DNA of 64,000 nucleotides from Periconia sp. R9002 (GCA_023627715.1 JAMAHW010000013.1:248001-312000); one strand, 5' to 3'; counted from the stretch's first letter, positions 11,284 through 23,162 are shown. Made by a program: numbers and translations. The notes: generated by a model from the letters alone, not told the origin.

Positions 11284-12662
11284 AAGCCCCTTTATCTCGA
11301 GCGGAGCAAGAACAACACCCATAATGACGTTGACATGAATCCAGGAGTATAGGAGAGGGATCGGACACTTTTACCTCACAGAAGGCTTTATTGGTATCCA
11401 CGACCTTCACTACACACCTTCCTTATGTCTTTCATGCTTAATCCCTTCTACTTTCTTTTGTCACTATTTCGGTCTCTATCGGTTTTATAGACTGCGCTGT
11501 TTTTACACCCGCAACCCATCTCATGTTCTCTTCTTCCTTTTTCCTCATAAACTCGGAGCGTTCTGGCAACATAATGGGGGCGGCCGCGGCGTTCCCCTTT
11601 CTTGATGTATACCCTACTTCTTTTGAACTTCTTCAACTTCTTCTTCAGCCCCTTTTGTTCTTTTGCCCTCATAATACCTATGGCCGCCTCCCCCCCTTTT
11701 TTTCTGGATTGTATAATAGACTTTGCGTCCATCGACCACACGCAGATTGGGTATTTTCGAGATTGGAGCCGATCGGATAATTATCTTGGGTTAAAATAAA
11801 TAGGATATTCCATGGATTACAACCCTGTTTTCTGTCTCACTATTGTAGAACTCACGAAAATGTTTACGAACCCTCGCATCGTCCTTCAGAGAATTGCGTC
11901 AAAGCAGCCATCAGCCAAAGGGAGCGACGTTCCTGTTCAGTAAACATAAATGAGTCAGCATTGGACCCCTAATAGAAATTTCCAATTCTGCACTTCTCGC
12001 AAACTGTTGCTCACGCACGGCTAGGGTTGCCTGCCACATGCCTGCTTTACCTAGACAGCGCAACGGCTGTCCGAAGTGCACGAATGCTACTAAGTGAACG
12101 AGCGATACAGTCATGAATTTGATTTCATTCTACAGTTTACAATTCCAACCAACGATCCCACCATTTCCTACACGACAAGTAAATCCCGCTTTTCCTAACG
12201 TGATGCAAAAAACCGTTACAAGCAGATCGTTTAGCATCCCGCCCACCCGTCTATCCAGTATTCTGTATACTCAGTTTTGACTGGCACAGGCAATAAATTC
12301 TTCTAGCTGTGTACATGTGAGCACCACAGCCACTGAAATCAGACGCCTGCTATTCAATTGGTGTTTTGTACTGTGAATTCAACACCCAAAGTTGAAGTTT
12401 CTCGCCTCAGGGCTACAACATCTCCGCCGCGTCTCCCATCCCTCTATGCAGCCCCCTTACATATACACACCAACCAACCCCCAACGAACGACAAATATGC
12501 AGAAGCAACAATTGATGCCTTCCTAACGAACAACAAGTAGAAAAAAAACGCTAAACCCATCTATCTCTCGCAACAAAACGAAACCCCCATCCATCAATCA
12601 CCCCCCTTTCCCACAGACAAAAAAAGGATCAAAAAAAGGTGATTAATCAGAGTGGTTCCAAA
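11284..12662. other. Intergenic region between the RNR-inhibitor-like gene and tRNA-Thr
   Basis: T-rich 3' flank of the preceding gene, then mixed sequence with short frames only. No domain recognised in any frame. Confidence 0.5.
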
Positions 12663-12750
12663 TGCCAACAATGAGAATTGAACTCATGATCTTCGCATAA
12701 CCTTGCAGTTTAATTACAAGTGCGACGCGTTACCACTGCGCCATGCTGGC
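12663..12750 (-). tRNA. tRNA-Thr (anticodon UGU) with a 16-nt intron
   Basis: The minus strand folds as a cloverleaf. Acceptor GCCAGCA pairs with TGTTGGC (one G-U) and the discriminator is A. The D arm is GCG/CGC, and anticodon stem TCGCA pairs with TGCGA. The T arm is ATGAG-TTCAATT-CTCAT. The anticodon is TGT at 12716-12718. A 16-nt intron (12699-12714, ATTAAACTGCAAGGTT) sits after position 37, the canonical site for nuclear tRNA introns. Confidence 0.9.
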
Positions 12751-13772
12751 TTTAGCAGTTTGCTAGTTATCTGATTGGGAGTTTTGCCGTACTACAAAAT
12801 ATATAATGTGAGGATGGTTTGGGGAGGTTTGTGGACGGGGTGGGGTGGATGTATTTTTTTGTTGGGGCATTTTCTCACGCGGGTCTTGGATTTTTCGGTG
12901 GGGTAGTGGGTGGGGCGGGAATGGATCACTCCGACCGCGGAAGTTAAGGTTGGGTTGGCGAGGCGTGGGTAAGCGCGCCGCTCATGCTTCGTTGCCTTTC
13001 TTCTGTTTTTGTAGGTGATGGAAAGACGTCTACGAGCACACACACGAAAAAACAAAATCACTACAGTAATATACGCACGTGTACTCATCTCTATTCCTTT
13101 AATGTTCTACATGTGTAACATTCCTTTCCAAACACTTCCCCTCCATTCACCAAGAGAAAAGAATGAAGGGGAAAAAGAAAGAAAAAGAAAAATACAGTAT
13201 GTTTGGTGTGTACGTACATGTAGGTGCGTAGGATTATGTAGGGGTGTTATAACAGGAGGTTAGGTAGTAGGTAAGTAGGGTAAATTGAGGGTTTTGAAAA
13301 AAAAAGGTTACGTGGAGTGGGGATACTGTGTAGGTTGGAGAAGTTTGAAGTTGGAGGCTGTTTGGGTTGGTTTGATGTGGGATAAGATGGTGTGTGGTAC
13401 TACTTTGTGTAGGTTGGATTAGTTAGCTTGATATGTGACGACGTGGTGTGTTACACTTTTTGTGTCTTTACTTAATCTACTACTCCTAGTGTTATTTATA
13501 GAAGCGTTAGAAGCACTCTTTTAGATGGGTTAGACTGTGTCCTGTAGCCTTATACACTTTTATTTGAAGCATTCTTAAATAGCAAAGCTGTAGCAAAAGG
13601 GCTAGAAAATAATTTATAGAATTACTATCCTAGTATCCTACGTGCTCGCAAAAGAGCTATAACTCCATGTGAAAAACCACTCCTAAACGTTTTTTAGGGA
13701 GTAGTGACTGTTCCAACTCTTATAAAGATGCAAAGACCAAAGATAAGAGACGCACACAAATCATCCAGACAT
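12751..13772. other. Gene-free stretch with an AT-rich patch
   Basis: No gene. The 12780-13480 part is rich in G/T on the plus strand with many short TAGGT-type repeats. About 13480-13700 is AT-rich with stop codons in all frames and may be an old mutated repeat, but too little remains to identify it. Confidence 0.4.
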
Positions 13773-14604
13773 CTAATCAAAGCATCGCTTCTTGAGATAC
13801 CCTGCAGAATTATCCACACGTTAGCATGAGGCCTTACCAACTAGCCAGAAGGAACAAAGGTTAGAAGAATGACTTACCATTGGACCCTCTGTGAAGCACG
13901 TGGAACTTCTCCAGCATGCTACCATTATTCTTCACATCCTCTATTTGCACGGCGTCGGAGTACAAGGCACACACGAACCGATACCTATATTCGCGGGTAC
14001 AAAGTTAGTTAAATGTAACTAGGGTGGTTACAGTACATTGTCAGTGTCTCAATACGCCACACCACGAGGTGTCTCGGTAACAAACGACTCTGTACATGGA
14101 GTTCAACATACGTGGGTTCCGGTTTGGGGCATGCAGGGCCAGGGACTTTGGAAGGCGAGCGCTCAATGTATGTGTTGAAGCCCTGGCAACGGTCCCAGTG
14201 GACGGCATTGCAGGCTCTCGCGCACTGGGTGACGTTGTACGACGTCATATCAAAGTGTGTGATATATGCATCAGGATATAGGATGGTACCATTGGCATTG
14301 TAGAAGCGGAGGAGGTATTCTAACGGGACCCGAGTAACTGCGCCGGCATGTTCGGCCATTTTGGTGTATAGGGGAAAGGTTTCGAAAGCGTCGGTTGATG
14401 AGGACGGGGGGGCCGGCGCTGTTGGGGGTGAGTTAATGGTCGGGTGTGAGGAGTGGAAAGGGTGTATTTACCATTTCCTTCTGGGAGCGGAACACAGAAT
14501 CCAGGTTGTTTTTCGCCCAGAGTACGGCCTGTCGTAGGGTGGGCGGTCGTGAAGCCAATGATGGCAGTCGTTGCGACGCTGAGGAAAATGGTAGAGAACT
14601 TCAT
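13773..14604 (-). CDS. Small secreted cysteine-containing protein (PAN/apple-like fold suspected)
   Basis: 191 aa from four exons: 14472-14604, 14112-14418, 13878-13984 and 13773-13801. Residues 1-~21 form a clear signal peptide (MKFSTIFLSVATTAIIGFTT). The mature part has about seven cysteines. The core SYNVTQCARACNAVHWDRCQ followed by FNTYIERSP...CPKPEP resembles a family of secreted fungal proteins whose C-x3-C ... CQxFNxYxERxP block looks like a PAN/apple module. The end (EKFHVLHRGSNGY) is also typical. Splicing is supported by that conserved end, which needs exons 3 and 4. The last exon has only 29 nt. NxT/S sites occur (NGT, NVT, NGS). Role unknown; a cell-surface protein or plant-interaction effector are both possible. 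Confidence 0.85.
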
Positions 14605-14792
14605 TGTCGTTGATGTCTGATTGTGCCTCCCCGTACTGCGGTGCTGATATACTAAGTATTTGGCGTCCACTGAGACGAGTCCAAGAATACTCACCTCGAT
14701 ATGGACTTGATGGGTCAGAAGACTTGACAATAGCGGACGGTAGAAGCTGTGGGTATAAAGAGAAGGGAAGGGGAAAGGGGGGATAATCGTGC

Positions 14793-14800
14793 TTTATATA
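14793..14800 (-). promoter_or_regulatory. TATA box of the secreted protein gene
   Basis: TATATAAA read on the minus strand, about 190 nt before the ATG at 14604. It follows an A-run on the same strand (a T-run on plus). Plausible by sequence and spacing. Confidence 0.45.
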
Positions 14801-14804
14801 CTTT

Positions 14805-15834
14805 TTTTTTTTTCACAGATTCCCAGGTCCGTGGCCCAAGACTGCCCTATTCGAGCATTGCTATTTTCTAATCCTCGCTGCCTTATCTACTTTTCGAAGT
14901 GTGGCAAGTGAATCCCAATACCGTGGATTTGAAAATCGTGCTTCACACCGTGGGCCGAATAGCGCAACTTGACTTATTAAGCGGCGATGATATTTGTTGG
15001 TATGGAGGTTTTCATTGACGTAAGGAAAGTTGGCCATAGGGGAGATCGAAATTACCTACCAGGAATGGATGACAAGTGGTGGTACATGAATAGGTCACAG
15101 ACTTACCACTGGGAACCGATATTTCCTCAATGTCTACCTTGTGGGTAACATGGGCATCATGGGCGCGCCGCAACTCTGGTGACTGACCTACCTAGCCTCT
15201 TGCATTTAATTCATTTTTGAAATCGCATTTCTTCGTGAAATTTTGTTATACGATGTGACCAGTCTTTCCGTTGATCGTCTTTTGGTGTAGTAATTTATGT
15301 AATGTCCAGGGCCAACACGATCCAAGTGTTACCCCAAAAACAAGAGAAAAAATCGTCACAAACAAGACTGGTCAATACCGTTCCTTCCAGGAGGAGCAGA
15401 CACAGTTTGAGTAATCAAAACACTCTCTATTGTATTTTTTTGGTTTCGGAAGTCTCGAGGACCGGCACGAACTACATATCAATGGATAACGCAACGCGGG
15501 GCGGACAGGGGGTATGCTTGTAGAAACAGAAAAAGGAATCGAGTCGAGGTAACAAAAATGGCTTAGTAAAAGAGAACTGATAATCAAGGGAAGGAAAGAT
15601 ACGTTCTCACGTGTTTCGTTTCGTAAGGGCTTTTCCCCTCGTTCCCACCTCCCCCGCAACTACCGACCCAGCATGGGGTCGTGCATTGCTGGCTCTTCTG
15701 TCCCATCATTCACACCCCTAAGCACTCTCACACATTGATACAATATCTAATGAGGTATCCGCATGTTATCCAATAAATGGTGAACCATGTAAAAGAACTT
15801 TTTTCCACTCCAAACGCGCCTATATGCGATGAAA
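14805..15834. other. Intergenic region, secreted protein gene to Hsp70-like gene
   Basis: Contains the upstream region of the secreted protein gene and the 3' flank of the Hsp70-like gene. No coding sequence supported. Confidence 0.5.
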
Positions 15835-18262
15835 TTACCTGAACCTGGCCGTGCAACGACCCATGACTTCACCTTGACACACAAGCTCGGCGTTGAACTC
15901 GGAGCCGTCAAGCGTAAGGTAGATATCAAAGTAGACACGGTAAAAAGTACCCTGAGGCGTGTCCATGCGTTCAAAGTCCTTTTCGAGGTTTTTGCGGGAG
16001 AGATCAGAGGTAAGGGTGACCACTTCCTTGATGCCTGGCAAGGTGTTAGTGCGGTGAATGCTATGGAAAGATAGGGCAACTTACGAGGGTCCTTGGTGTA
16101 TTCGGGGCAGACGTCGTCGTCACAGGCGTAGAGGATATCTTCGTACATGAGGGTAGCACCGGGTGCCACTTGTCGGAAGAATGACACCTTGACAGGCTCG
16201 CCAATCTTGACACGCTGACCCTTTTGCACGAAAATCTGTCGAGTAAATTTGCACCTGTCTTTGCCATCCAGAGAAGGCACACGGTACTGTTCGGGGTGAT
16301 GACCCTCCTTGAAGGGTTGGAGGGTGGCCATGAGGTAATGTCTTCTGGCAACGCGATGGGTAACAATACGCTCGGTGATACCTGCCGTAACGGCACCTTT
16401 GACGATAGCAGCAACCGAGTCCATAGGACGGACGACCTTGGACTGGAATTGCGGTGGGACATGCAACTTGATCTGCTGGAATAGATATTCGGAAGCACCA
16501 AAACCACCAACAACAAGGACATTCTGCGCTAGTTTAGAAGCTGTATGCATGATCAATATAGCAGCTTTGACGTACCTGGAGAGACCTGTTCTGGGCTTGA
16601 ATAGCGATGATCTGATTCCTCACCAATTCCAAAATGCGGTTGACGACGGGCTCGAAACACTGCAGGATTTCCTCGTTGGTGAAAGTCATGTAACCTTCTT
16701 CAATGCCAGCCTCGGGGTACTCGGCTTCGATGCCCACATCAACAGCCCACTTCTGACCATTGTTACGGAAATCGGCTTTTATCCGGTTCTCGAAGTCCAT
16801 GATACATTTGGCGTAGACTTTGCCGGCGGTCCTGGAACCATCGGGTAGCTTCATTTTACGAATCTTTGCCCGAAGGATGTTGCTGAAATTTCGATTCAGG
16901 GCCGTGGAACCACACGAGTCACCAGACCCTGCCGTGCACTCAGCAACGGAGAAGGGTTGCTCTTCCTCGAGTTCGTATGCAATCAAATCGACAGTACCAC
17001 CACCACAATCCACAATGAGCACAGCGTCATGGAGCTTGAGATTTAGCAGACCCGTCTTTGAACAGAACATGGCCGCGGCTTCGGGTTCCGTAATGAGGGT
17101 CAGGCGGTTGTCATTCTCGTCGCGCAGGAAGCCTGCTTGAATAGCTGCGGCACGGGTGGCGGCTTTTCCAGCATCGTTCCAAATGGCAGGTACAGTCAGA
17201 TAATAGCGAATGTTGCGCTCTTCTCTGTTGAAAACCTCACCCAGGGTCTTTTGCAGCTGGTTGCGCATGGCCTGGCGCAAGTGGAAGAGGTAATCGGCGG
17301 CGACATCGATCTCGGACTTGCCTGGGGGCAGGGGAGGCAGGTTGATGGGGTCAATGTATGTGTTGCCAGACAACATGAGCTGAAGCTTGAACCATTCGAC
17401 TTTTTGCACGCCAGGCTTAGGGTATCCGGTGGGGGCCAGAGCATCGGCGATATCAGGACCCCATCCCACGACTTTCTGATACTGGTCATAGTACAGCACG
17501 GTGGGGATCTGGAATTGGGTCAGTATACAACAAGGTAGCAGGGTGAAGTAGCAACGTACCTTTTGCTTTGTCTGGTTTCCCGCACCAGGCCACTCGGTGA
17601 TGATGTCTTCCTTGGCCTCGGTGTTGGTCGCAAAAGCGAAGGCCACACCGGAGAAGGTGGTTCCCTGGGAGAAGACTGGGTCAGCGACGGTTGCGATGGG
17701 CGCATGTGGGCATCCCGGGGCAACGAGTACTCACGAAATCGATACCGACAATCAGCTGTGCCTTGGAGCGCCCCTCACCAGGGGCCTCTGCCATGCCACC
17801 GCCAGGCCTTTGATTGCTGTAGGGAACGGGAGCATGAGCGGGCGGGGCTCCATACTGGCCGGGCGGCGGCTGGCCATAGGGCTGCTGTTGGGGTGGATAG
17901 CCCGGCGGACCTCCTTGAGGCGGGTATCCCATGGGCTGCTGTTGCTGGGGAGGATAGCCTGGAGCACCCGTGTTGATGGGGGGTAGCGGGCTGTTGGGAC
18001 GGCCGCCATGCTGCTGGCCGGGAGCCAGGCCGGCTTGAGGAGCGAAGGTGTAGGAGGGCGGGCGACCGAGGGGGTTGTTTGGATTGTTCATGTTCTGGGC
18101 GGGCAGGCTGGAGCTGCTGGAATTGGAGGCCTGCGGGGACAGCGAGGTGGGACGCTGGGTGGGAGTGGTGGTGCCCTGCGAGGGGGAGGGCGAGGGTGCG
18201 TTGGAGGAACTCTTTCGTTTGGAACCGACCAGGTTCTTCAAACGGGCATTCATGAAGCTCAT
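15835..18262 (-). CDS. HSPA12-like Hsp70-family ATPase with Pro/Gln-rich N-terminal extension
   Basis: 734 aa from five exons: 17735-18262, 17560-17664, 16576-17508, 16085-16523 and 15835-16034. The actin-like ATPase core carries phosphate-1 VGIDFGTTFSG (exon 1/2 junction), phosphate-2 VDCGGGTVDLIAYE and adenosine motif VLVVGGFGASEYL. The DCGGGTVDL form and the lack of a canonical Hsp70 substrate-binding domain place it in the divergent HSPA12-like group, widely expanded in filamentous fungi and of unclear function. Residues 1-165 are an unusual disordered extension: a Lys/Ser-rich start, then three GYPPQ repeats at ~100-142. All introns are short, with frames that join exactly. The 5' flank is rich in purine/GC repeats. 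The fold is certain; chaperone activity is not shown. Confidence 0.92.
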
Positions 18263-20096
18263 CAGAACAGGAGGAGAGAGGAGGTGGAGGAGAGGAGAGT
18301 AGAGTAGGCGGGGTGGTTAATTCGGGAAAGCCCAAGAAAGCTGCGCAGTGCGGCTGACGGAGGACAGCCACATACAAAACACAGCAAAGACAAGACAAGA
18401 CGAGCGAGCGGAAGAGACAGCGGCCTCGACGAAATTGGGGAGCAGACAAAGCACAGGACAGCGCAGCGCAGCGCAGCAATGCACATGTTACTTACCGTCC
18501 GCACATGCTTGGCCTGGCTGGCTCTACAGATTTACTATTATTATTATTATTATGTGCAGTACAAAAAAATTGCATACACATACCTACATACATGGAGTGG
18601 GTGCTTCTCTCTCTTCGGCCCCCCCCCAGCTGCTACCACGACGTACATGCTTGCACTTATCACTGGCCGCTCATTCCTTCACTCCCTCAAGTTCACTGAC
18701 GCTGGCGCTGACAAGCTCAAAAGGGACAAGGCTGGGGATACGCCGCCGCCATGCCACTTCAGAAGTTCAAGGCTTGGAGGGAACAGCCCAATGTTAGGGC
18801 GGAGGCGGCACGACGATTGGACATTGGCCATGTTGCGGCGGGCGGCCTCTGTTCTCCACTCTTACCGGTGAAGCCCCCCATTGCCCGCTCGTGGCCTGGC
18901 CCCTACAGTCTACACTATCAACCACCACTGCACACTGCTACATCTTGAGACAAACCTATGCAATATGCTCCCGTGTGTACAGTATCTACGGCATCAGCAA
19001 CAGCAGCAGAGGAAGAGGAAGAGACGGACGTCGTCGTCGTCGTCGTGTGTTGTGGCTCGCCCCAGCGCGGGTAAACATCAGCCCGTACCAATATGTCAGC
19101 CACCACCACCAGTGACCACCACTCTCGACTCTCGATCCGAGCGCGCTGCCATTCCCTCTCCATGCTAGCAGGCAGGCAACCTACCGTGTACAAGAAGATT
19201 ATCAATCCTGCCCTTTTTACTAACCATTACTTATCCTCTGTTCCTGCTCTTGTGTGCAGTTTTCCCCTCCCCCACCATCGTATTCGTTGCCACATCGCCC
19301 GTCGCGTGTCAACAACATGCCCCGCCATCCCACAATACATACAGTTATGTACAGTAGGTACCTTGCGTGTCGCATCCAGATAACCCAGCCAGGTTCAATC
19401 TGATGGGAGCATTAGTCCAAGCTCTGTTATATCTACTAGGCGTATGCAAAGCAGGAGAAGGGGGAAAAAAATACTCGAGCTCTCGTACGCTCCCAGCCTA
19501 ATCCATGAACCACAGAGCAGAGGAATGCCCCGCTCGCTCACTCAGCCCCTCGCAAGGGTTCAATCAGCCACACATTTCCCCTCGACATCTTGCTCCCACG
19601 CTGTGAATCCCATCGTGCTCCACCTTTTTTTCCCTCCGTCTCCTTCCTGTATACCTGCAACATATCTGATCTTGTACACAGTTCTCTCAATTCTCCATCT
19701 CTTCAATGCCCCATTTCATCTTCGCTCCAAACGAAATTCATCATTTCCGAGGTCCGGCGGCCCCCAATTGCTGCAAACCCATCTCCACTAGCGCGCTCCT
19801 ACTTCGGAAGGATGCCAACCTCAGTGCTTCTCTGGCCAGATACGACTCTTCTTCTCCACTTCGCACACCGCCCTCTCGCTTGTCACCAGTACTATTCTAC
19901 ATTTCGTATATGACGAGACTGAACTGAATTTCCCTTTGCTAAGTCACTGCCATCATGTAGCATCCGCTTTCGCTCGCCTCATTACAGTGTACGTGTGGTC
20001 CATCAAGCCTCAACGTAGTCCCCCTGAGCGAACAAGCTCCCTTCAGAATCTTATAATTACAACATGTGAACAACCACTCGTCATGCAATATTTCTC
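18263..20096. other. Long intergenic region upstream of the Hsp70-like gene
   Basis: 1.8 kb without a supportable gene. It holds a TTA microsatellite (18534-18553) and a GTC run near 19029-19048. On the minus strand a GTAAGT at about 18494 could be the donor of a 5' leader intron of the Hsp70-like gene, but this is unproven. Confidence 0.45.
18534..18553. repeat. (TTA)n microsatellite
   Basis: About six tandem TTA/ATT units in the upstream region of the Hsp70-like gene. Confidence 0.85.
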
Positions 20097-21653
20097 TCAA
20101 TCCGACTCCACCTCCGTGAACTCGCCTTCATCAGCCATCATTCCATCATCTTGCGTTCTAGACTTCCTTTCCAAATACCCGAGCACGATCCGTTTCCACA
20201 AGTCTCTTCCCTTCTGAACCGCCATTTCCTTGGGCCAATCCCGAATCTCTCTGGCCAGGTCAGCGCATTCTGCCGGGTTCAATTCGGTCAGGTGGCGAAG
20301 CTCCGTCTTCACCGTCATCACAATGCATCGCGAGTTAGGTAGCATTCTAAATGTCTGGACCTCCTTCCGGACAATCATATCGCGAGGGTTCAGCGTGGAC
20401 ACGTTACCCGGGAAGAAATGGTGCGGTGCTTGGATGAAGAAGAGTTCGGGGAGATCGCGATTGCCAGGATCGGTTTGTATGAAAACGGTGGAGCGCGTCA
20501 TCCAGTCTTTCGCCTGCTCGACGCAGTCGAGGATGGCGGTCAAATCGAGAATGACAGTCAGCATGTCGTCGCGATGGATTCCAAAAAGGGACTTACTGTT
20601 CCAGGAAAGCACCACCTCTTCAAGTTGATCTATGTTACCCCCAAGAAGTTTCTTGAGGTTCCATCCAGAGGGGAAGCAAACGGCACCTCCACACCTGTTC
20701 CGGTCAGCCAACGTTGGGTTTTAGTCGGCGTTAAAGACTCACAGTTGCCAGCGGGCTGTGAACGGATGGCGTTTGAAAAAGACGAAGTCTTCATTACCCA
20801 ACCGCGCGAGCATCTCCATGGCCTCTGGAAAGTATGGACGACTGAGAACCAAATCTTCGACTGTGTTGTCAATCCGCACATGACGAACTCCATTTCGCAC
20901 CTCTCCAACAAAGTAGACTGGGAATCTGGCAAGCAGGTAGTTGACCACCTCTGGCAGCAATTCCTCGCTCGGGTCCTCATTTATCACGGGCATCTTTTGT
21001 ATACAATCGCTCAGCTTACTCTTTAATAGTTCCTTCCTTGCCACATGGTAATGGTGAAAATGACGGTCAACGACAAGCCATTCCTGATCAGTAACCTTTT
21101 GCAGGCCCAGTGTCAAGTAGTCGGCCTCGAATTGTTTGTTGAAATCCTGCATCGGTATGCCATATGGAACGCCGGGGAATTCCCTTGCATCACCACAATC
21201 ATCCTGTAAGAAAACTGGCAACCGACTGATCCTTTTGGCTTCCCTGATTCGCTCCTTCTGCTCTAGATCATCTACACCATCTTCGCTCAACTCCTGGCTG
21301 GTTTGCGCGAGCATGCGGATGTTGCTGCTTTCGCGTCTTGACAACGTATCGTTTGGGTCCTCGTGTCCATAGCTATCATCGGAGACTAGTGGCGCGATTC
21401 GCCTGTGGGTGTACACAGAGCGAATGTCGTAGACTTGAAAGTCGCCATGGACGCGGCCGCCGTAGTACCAAATACGAACGATGTTCTTGCCGATATACCA
21501 AAAAAAGCATACAAGGAAAATGGCGAGGAAAAGGATAAAGGGGACGGCGTAGGACTGTTTCAAAGGCTTACCATCACGGGGGGATGGAGACTTGATTGTC
21601 AAGGGTGAGCCAACTGGCATCGCCATGATGTTAACGCTCGCCGGGAACTCCAT
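20097..21653 (-). CDS. Membrane-anchored DUF3445 protein (heme-dependent oxidative N-demethylase alpha-subunit-like)
   Basis: 502 aa from exons 20743-21653 and 20097-20694 (48-nt intron). Residues ~35-54 (YAVPFILFLAIFLVCFFWYI) are a single N-terminal membrane anchor. The C-terminal two-thirds match the DUF3445 family, known from bacterial heme-dependent oxidative N-demethylase: RPYFPEAMEMLARLGNEDF, VCFPSGWNLKKLLG, and the family-typical LNPRDMIVRKEVQTFRMLPN. The intron joins TARWQL to CGGAVCFPSGW, restoring the expected block. If heme is bound, the reaction would be oxidation of a small amine; the partner subunits of the bacterial enzyme are not in this window. The start ATG (21651-21653) is chosen over longer upstream frames because it opens just before the anchor. 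Confidence 0.85.
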
Positions 21654-22433
21654 TTCCGGTTTATTTGAGAAAGAGACTAATATAAATGGAGATAGCAGTG
21701 CTGCATGTTGGGGAAAGAAAGTAATGGAGAGGAGAAAGGAATCGCGGATTGAGAAGTGGTGGTGGTTGTGAAGACAGGCAAGAATCCACCGCTCCACAAG
21801 CCGTCAAGCTGCTCCGTGCATTCAATGATGTAAAAATCACTATGCTATCAAACAGAATACGCGACGAAACACTCGCACCTCGCAAGGGCTCAAGATTCAG
21901 GTACACTCCAGGTCGTCTCACTCACTCGTACGCACAATGACCGGGAAATATACATAGTCGTGCTTTTTCCAGTGTTGGCAGACTTACGAGCAGAACCACA
22001 TGCAAGCACTCTACCATTCGGCGGCTCCTACAAACTATCATTACTGTTTACATGTTTGCTCTGTTCACACCGAGTGTTACGTCCCCTTCTCGCGATAGAA
22101 TCATATGCCTTCCGACAGGACATGCATCTCACCAATGTAAGATCTTCCCTAGTTTGCTATTTGACTGGGGACCATATCACGTCATTTCAATACTTTCGAT
22201 GCGCGTAATAAGTAATCTCATCTTGAAGGGTAAACAAACCTGATGTGCCCCGCAACTCAAAATAGCTAGCGCGGGGAGCAGTAGGGAAGGTACGACCTTG
22301 ACGACTACTCTGGCAGCCTAGGATGACATAACAAGAATATATATTTGCATTTTTACCTTTCTCTAATCATCTTCATTCCGTCTTTCCCCTTCAAAGATAA
22401 TACTCTGCTCAAATTCTCTTCTAAACCGCCATC
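21654..22433. other. Divergent promoter region DUF3445 gene / UCH gene
   Basis: 780 nt without a gene. A TATA-like GAATATATATTTGC near 22335 lies ~100 nt before the UCH start. Confidence 0.5.
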
Positions 22434-23162
22434 ATGCCCAAACGTTGGAACATGCTCGAAAACAACCCACAGGTGATGAACCACCTCGCCTACTCTCTAG
22501 GTCTCTCCCAAAAACTTGCCTTTTACGACATCTACTCCTTCACGGACCAAGACCTTCTCGCCTTCATCCCGCGCCCAGTCTACGCGCTCCTGGTCATCAT
22601 CCCACTCACCCCCAAATGGGACGAAGAACGGAAGAACGAGGATAAGGACAAGCCCGACTACGCAGGCAAAGGAGCCGAAGAGCCCGTGATCTGGTTCAAA
22701 CAAGTCATAGGCAACGCATGCGGGTCCTACGGGCTCGTCCACTGCGTGCTCAACAGCCCGGAAGCCGCACAGCTTATCCAGCCGGACTCGACGCTCGATC
22801 GGATCCGCAAGGAGGCCCTCGATAAGACCATATGGGACCGCGCGAAGGTGCTCGAGGATAGCGATGCATTTGAGCAAGCGCATTCTGAGGCGGTCAAGTT
22901 GAGCGAGACGACTGTGCCTTCGGTTGCGGAGGATAAAGAGGGAGGCCATTTCGTGGCGTTTGTCAAGGGGAGGGATGGGCACTTGTGGGAGTTGGAGGGG
23001 GGCAGGAAAGGACCGCTTGATCGCGGCGAGATTGGCGAGGGTGAGGATCTGTTGAGTGAGAATGTGGTGGAGAGGGCGTTGGGACGCGTGATGAGGATTT
23101 TGGCAGAGGAGGGCGGTGATTTGAGGTTCTCGGCCATCGCACTCGCGGAGAATTTGGAGTAG
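22434..23162 (+). CDS. Ubiquitin C-terminal hydrolase, UCH family (peptidase C12, Yuh1-like)
   Basis: 242-aa intronless deubiquitinase that would cleave small adducts or propeptides from ubiquitin or NEDD8/Rub1. Catalytic features: oxyanion Gln90 and Cys96 in WFKQVIGNACGSYGLVH, and His172 in GGHFVAFV. The third triad position, normally Asp in a YELDG motif, reads Glu188 here (LWELEGGRKGPLDRG). Hydrophobic segments near residues 30-60 (LAFIPRPVYALLVIIP) form the usual UCH core. Length is slightly above human UCHL3. The start is the ATG at 22434, after an A/T-rich leader. Activity is likely but the Asp-to-Glu change deserves checking. Confidence 0.95.
   Translation: MPKRWNMLENNPQVMNHLAYSLGLSQKLAFYDIYSFTDQDLLAFIPRPVYALLVIIPLTPKWDEERKNEDKDKPDYAGKGAEEPVIWFKQVIGNACGSYGLVHCVLNSPEAAQLIQPDSTLDRIRKEALDKTIWDRAKVLEDSDAFEQAHSEAVKLSETTVPSVAEDKEGGHFVAFVKGRDGHLWELEGGRKGPLDRGEIGEGEDLLSENVVERALGRVMRILAEEGGDLRFSAIALAENLE

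Noticed and set aside
12358..13263. Short frames around tRNA-Thr
   Set aside because: No domain, low-complexity composition and frequent stops; treated as spacer.
18751..19168. Ser/Arg-rich frames upstream of the Hsp70-like gene
   Set aside because: They come from GTC and CAG repeat runs and show no conserved content.
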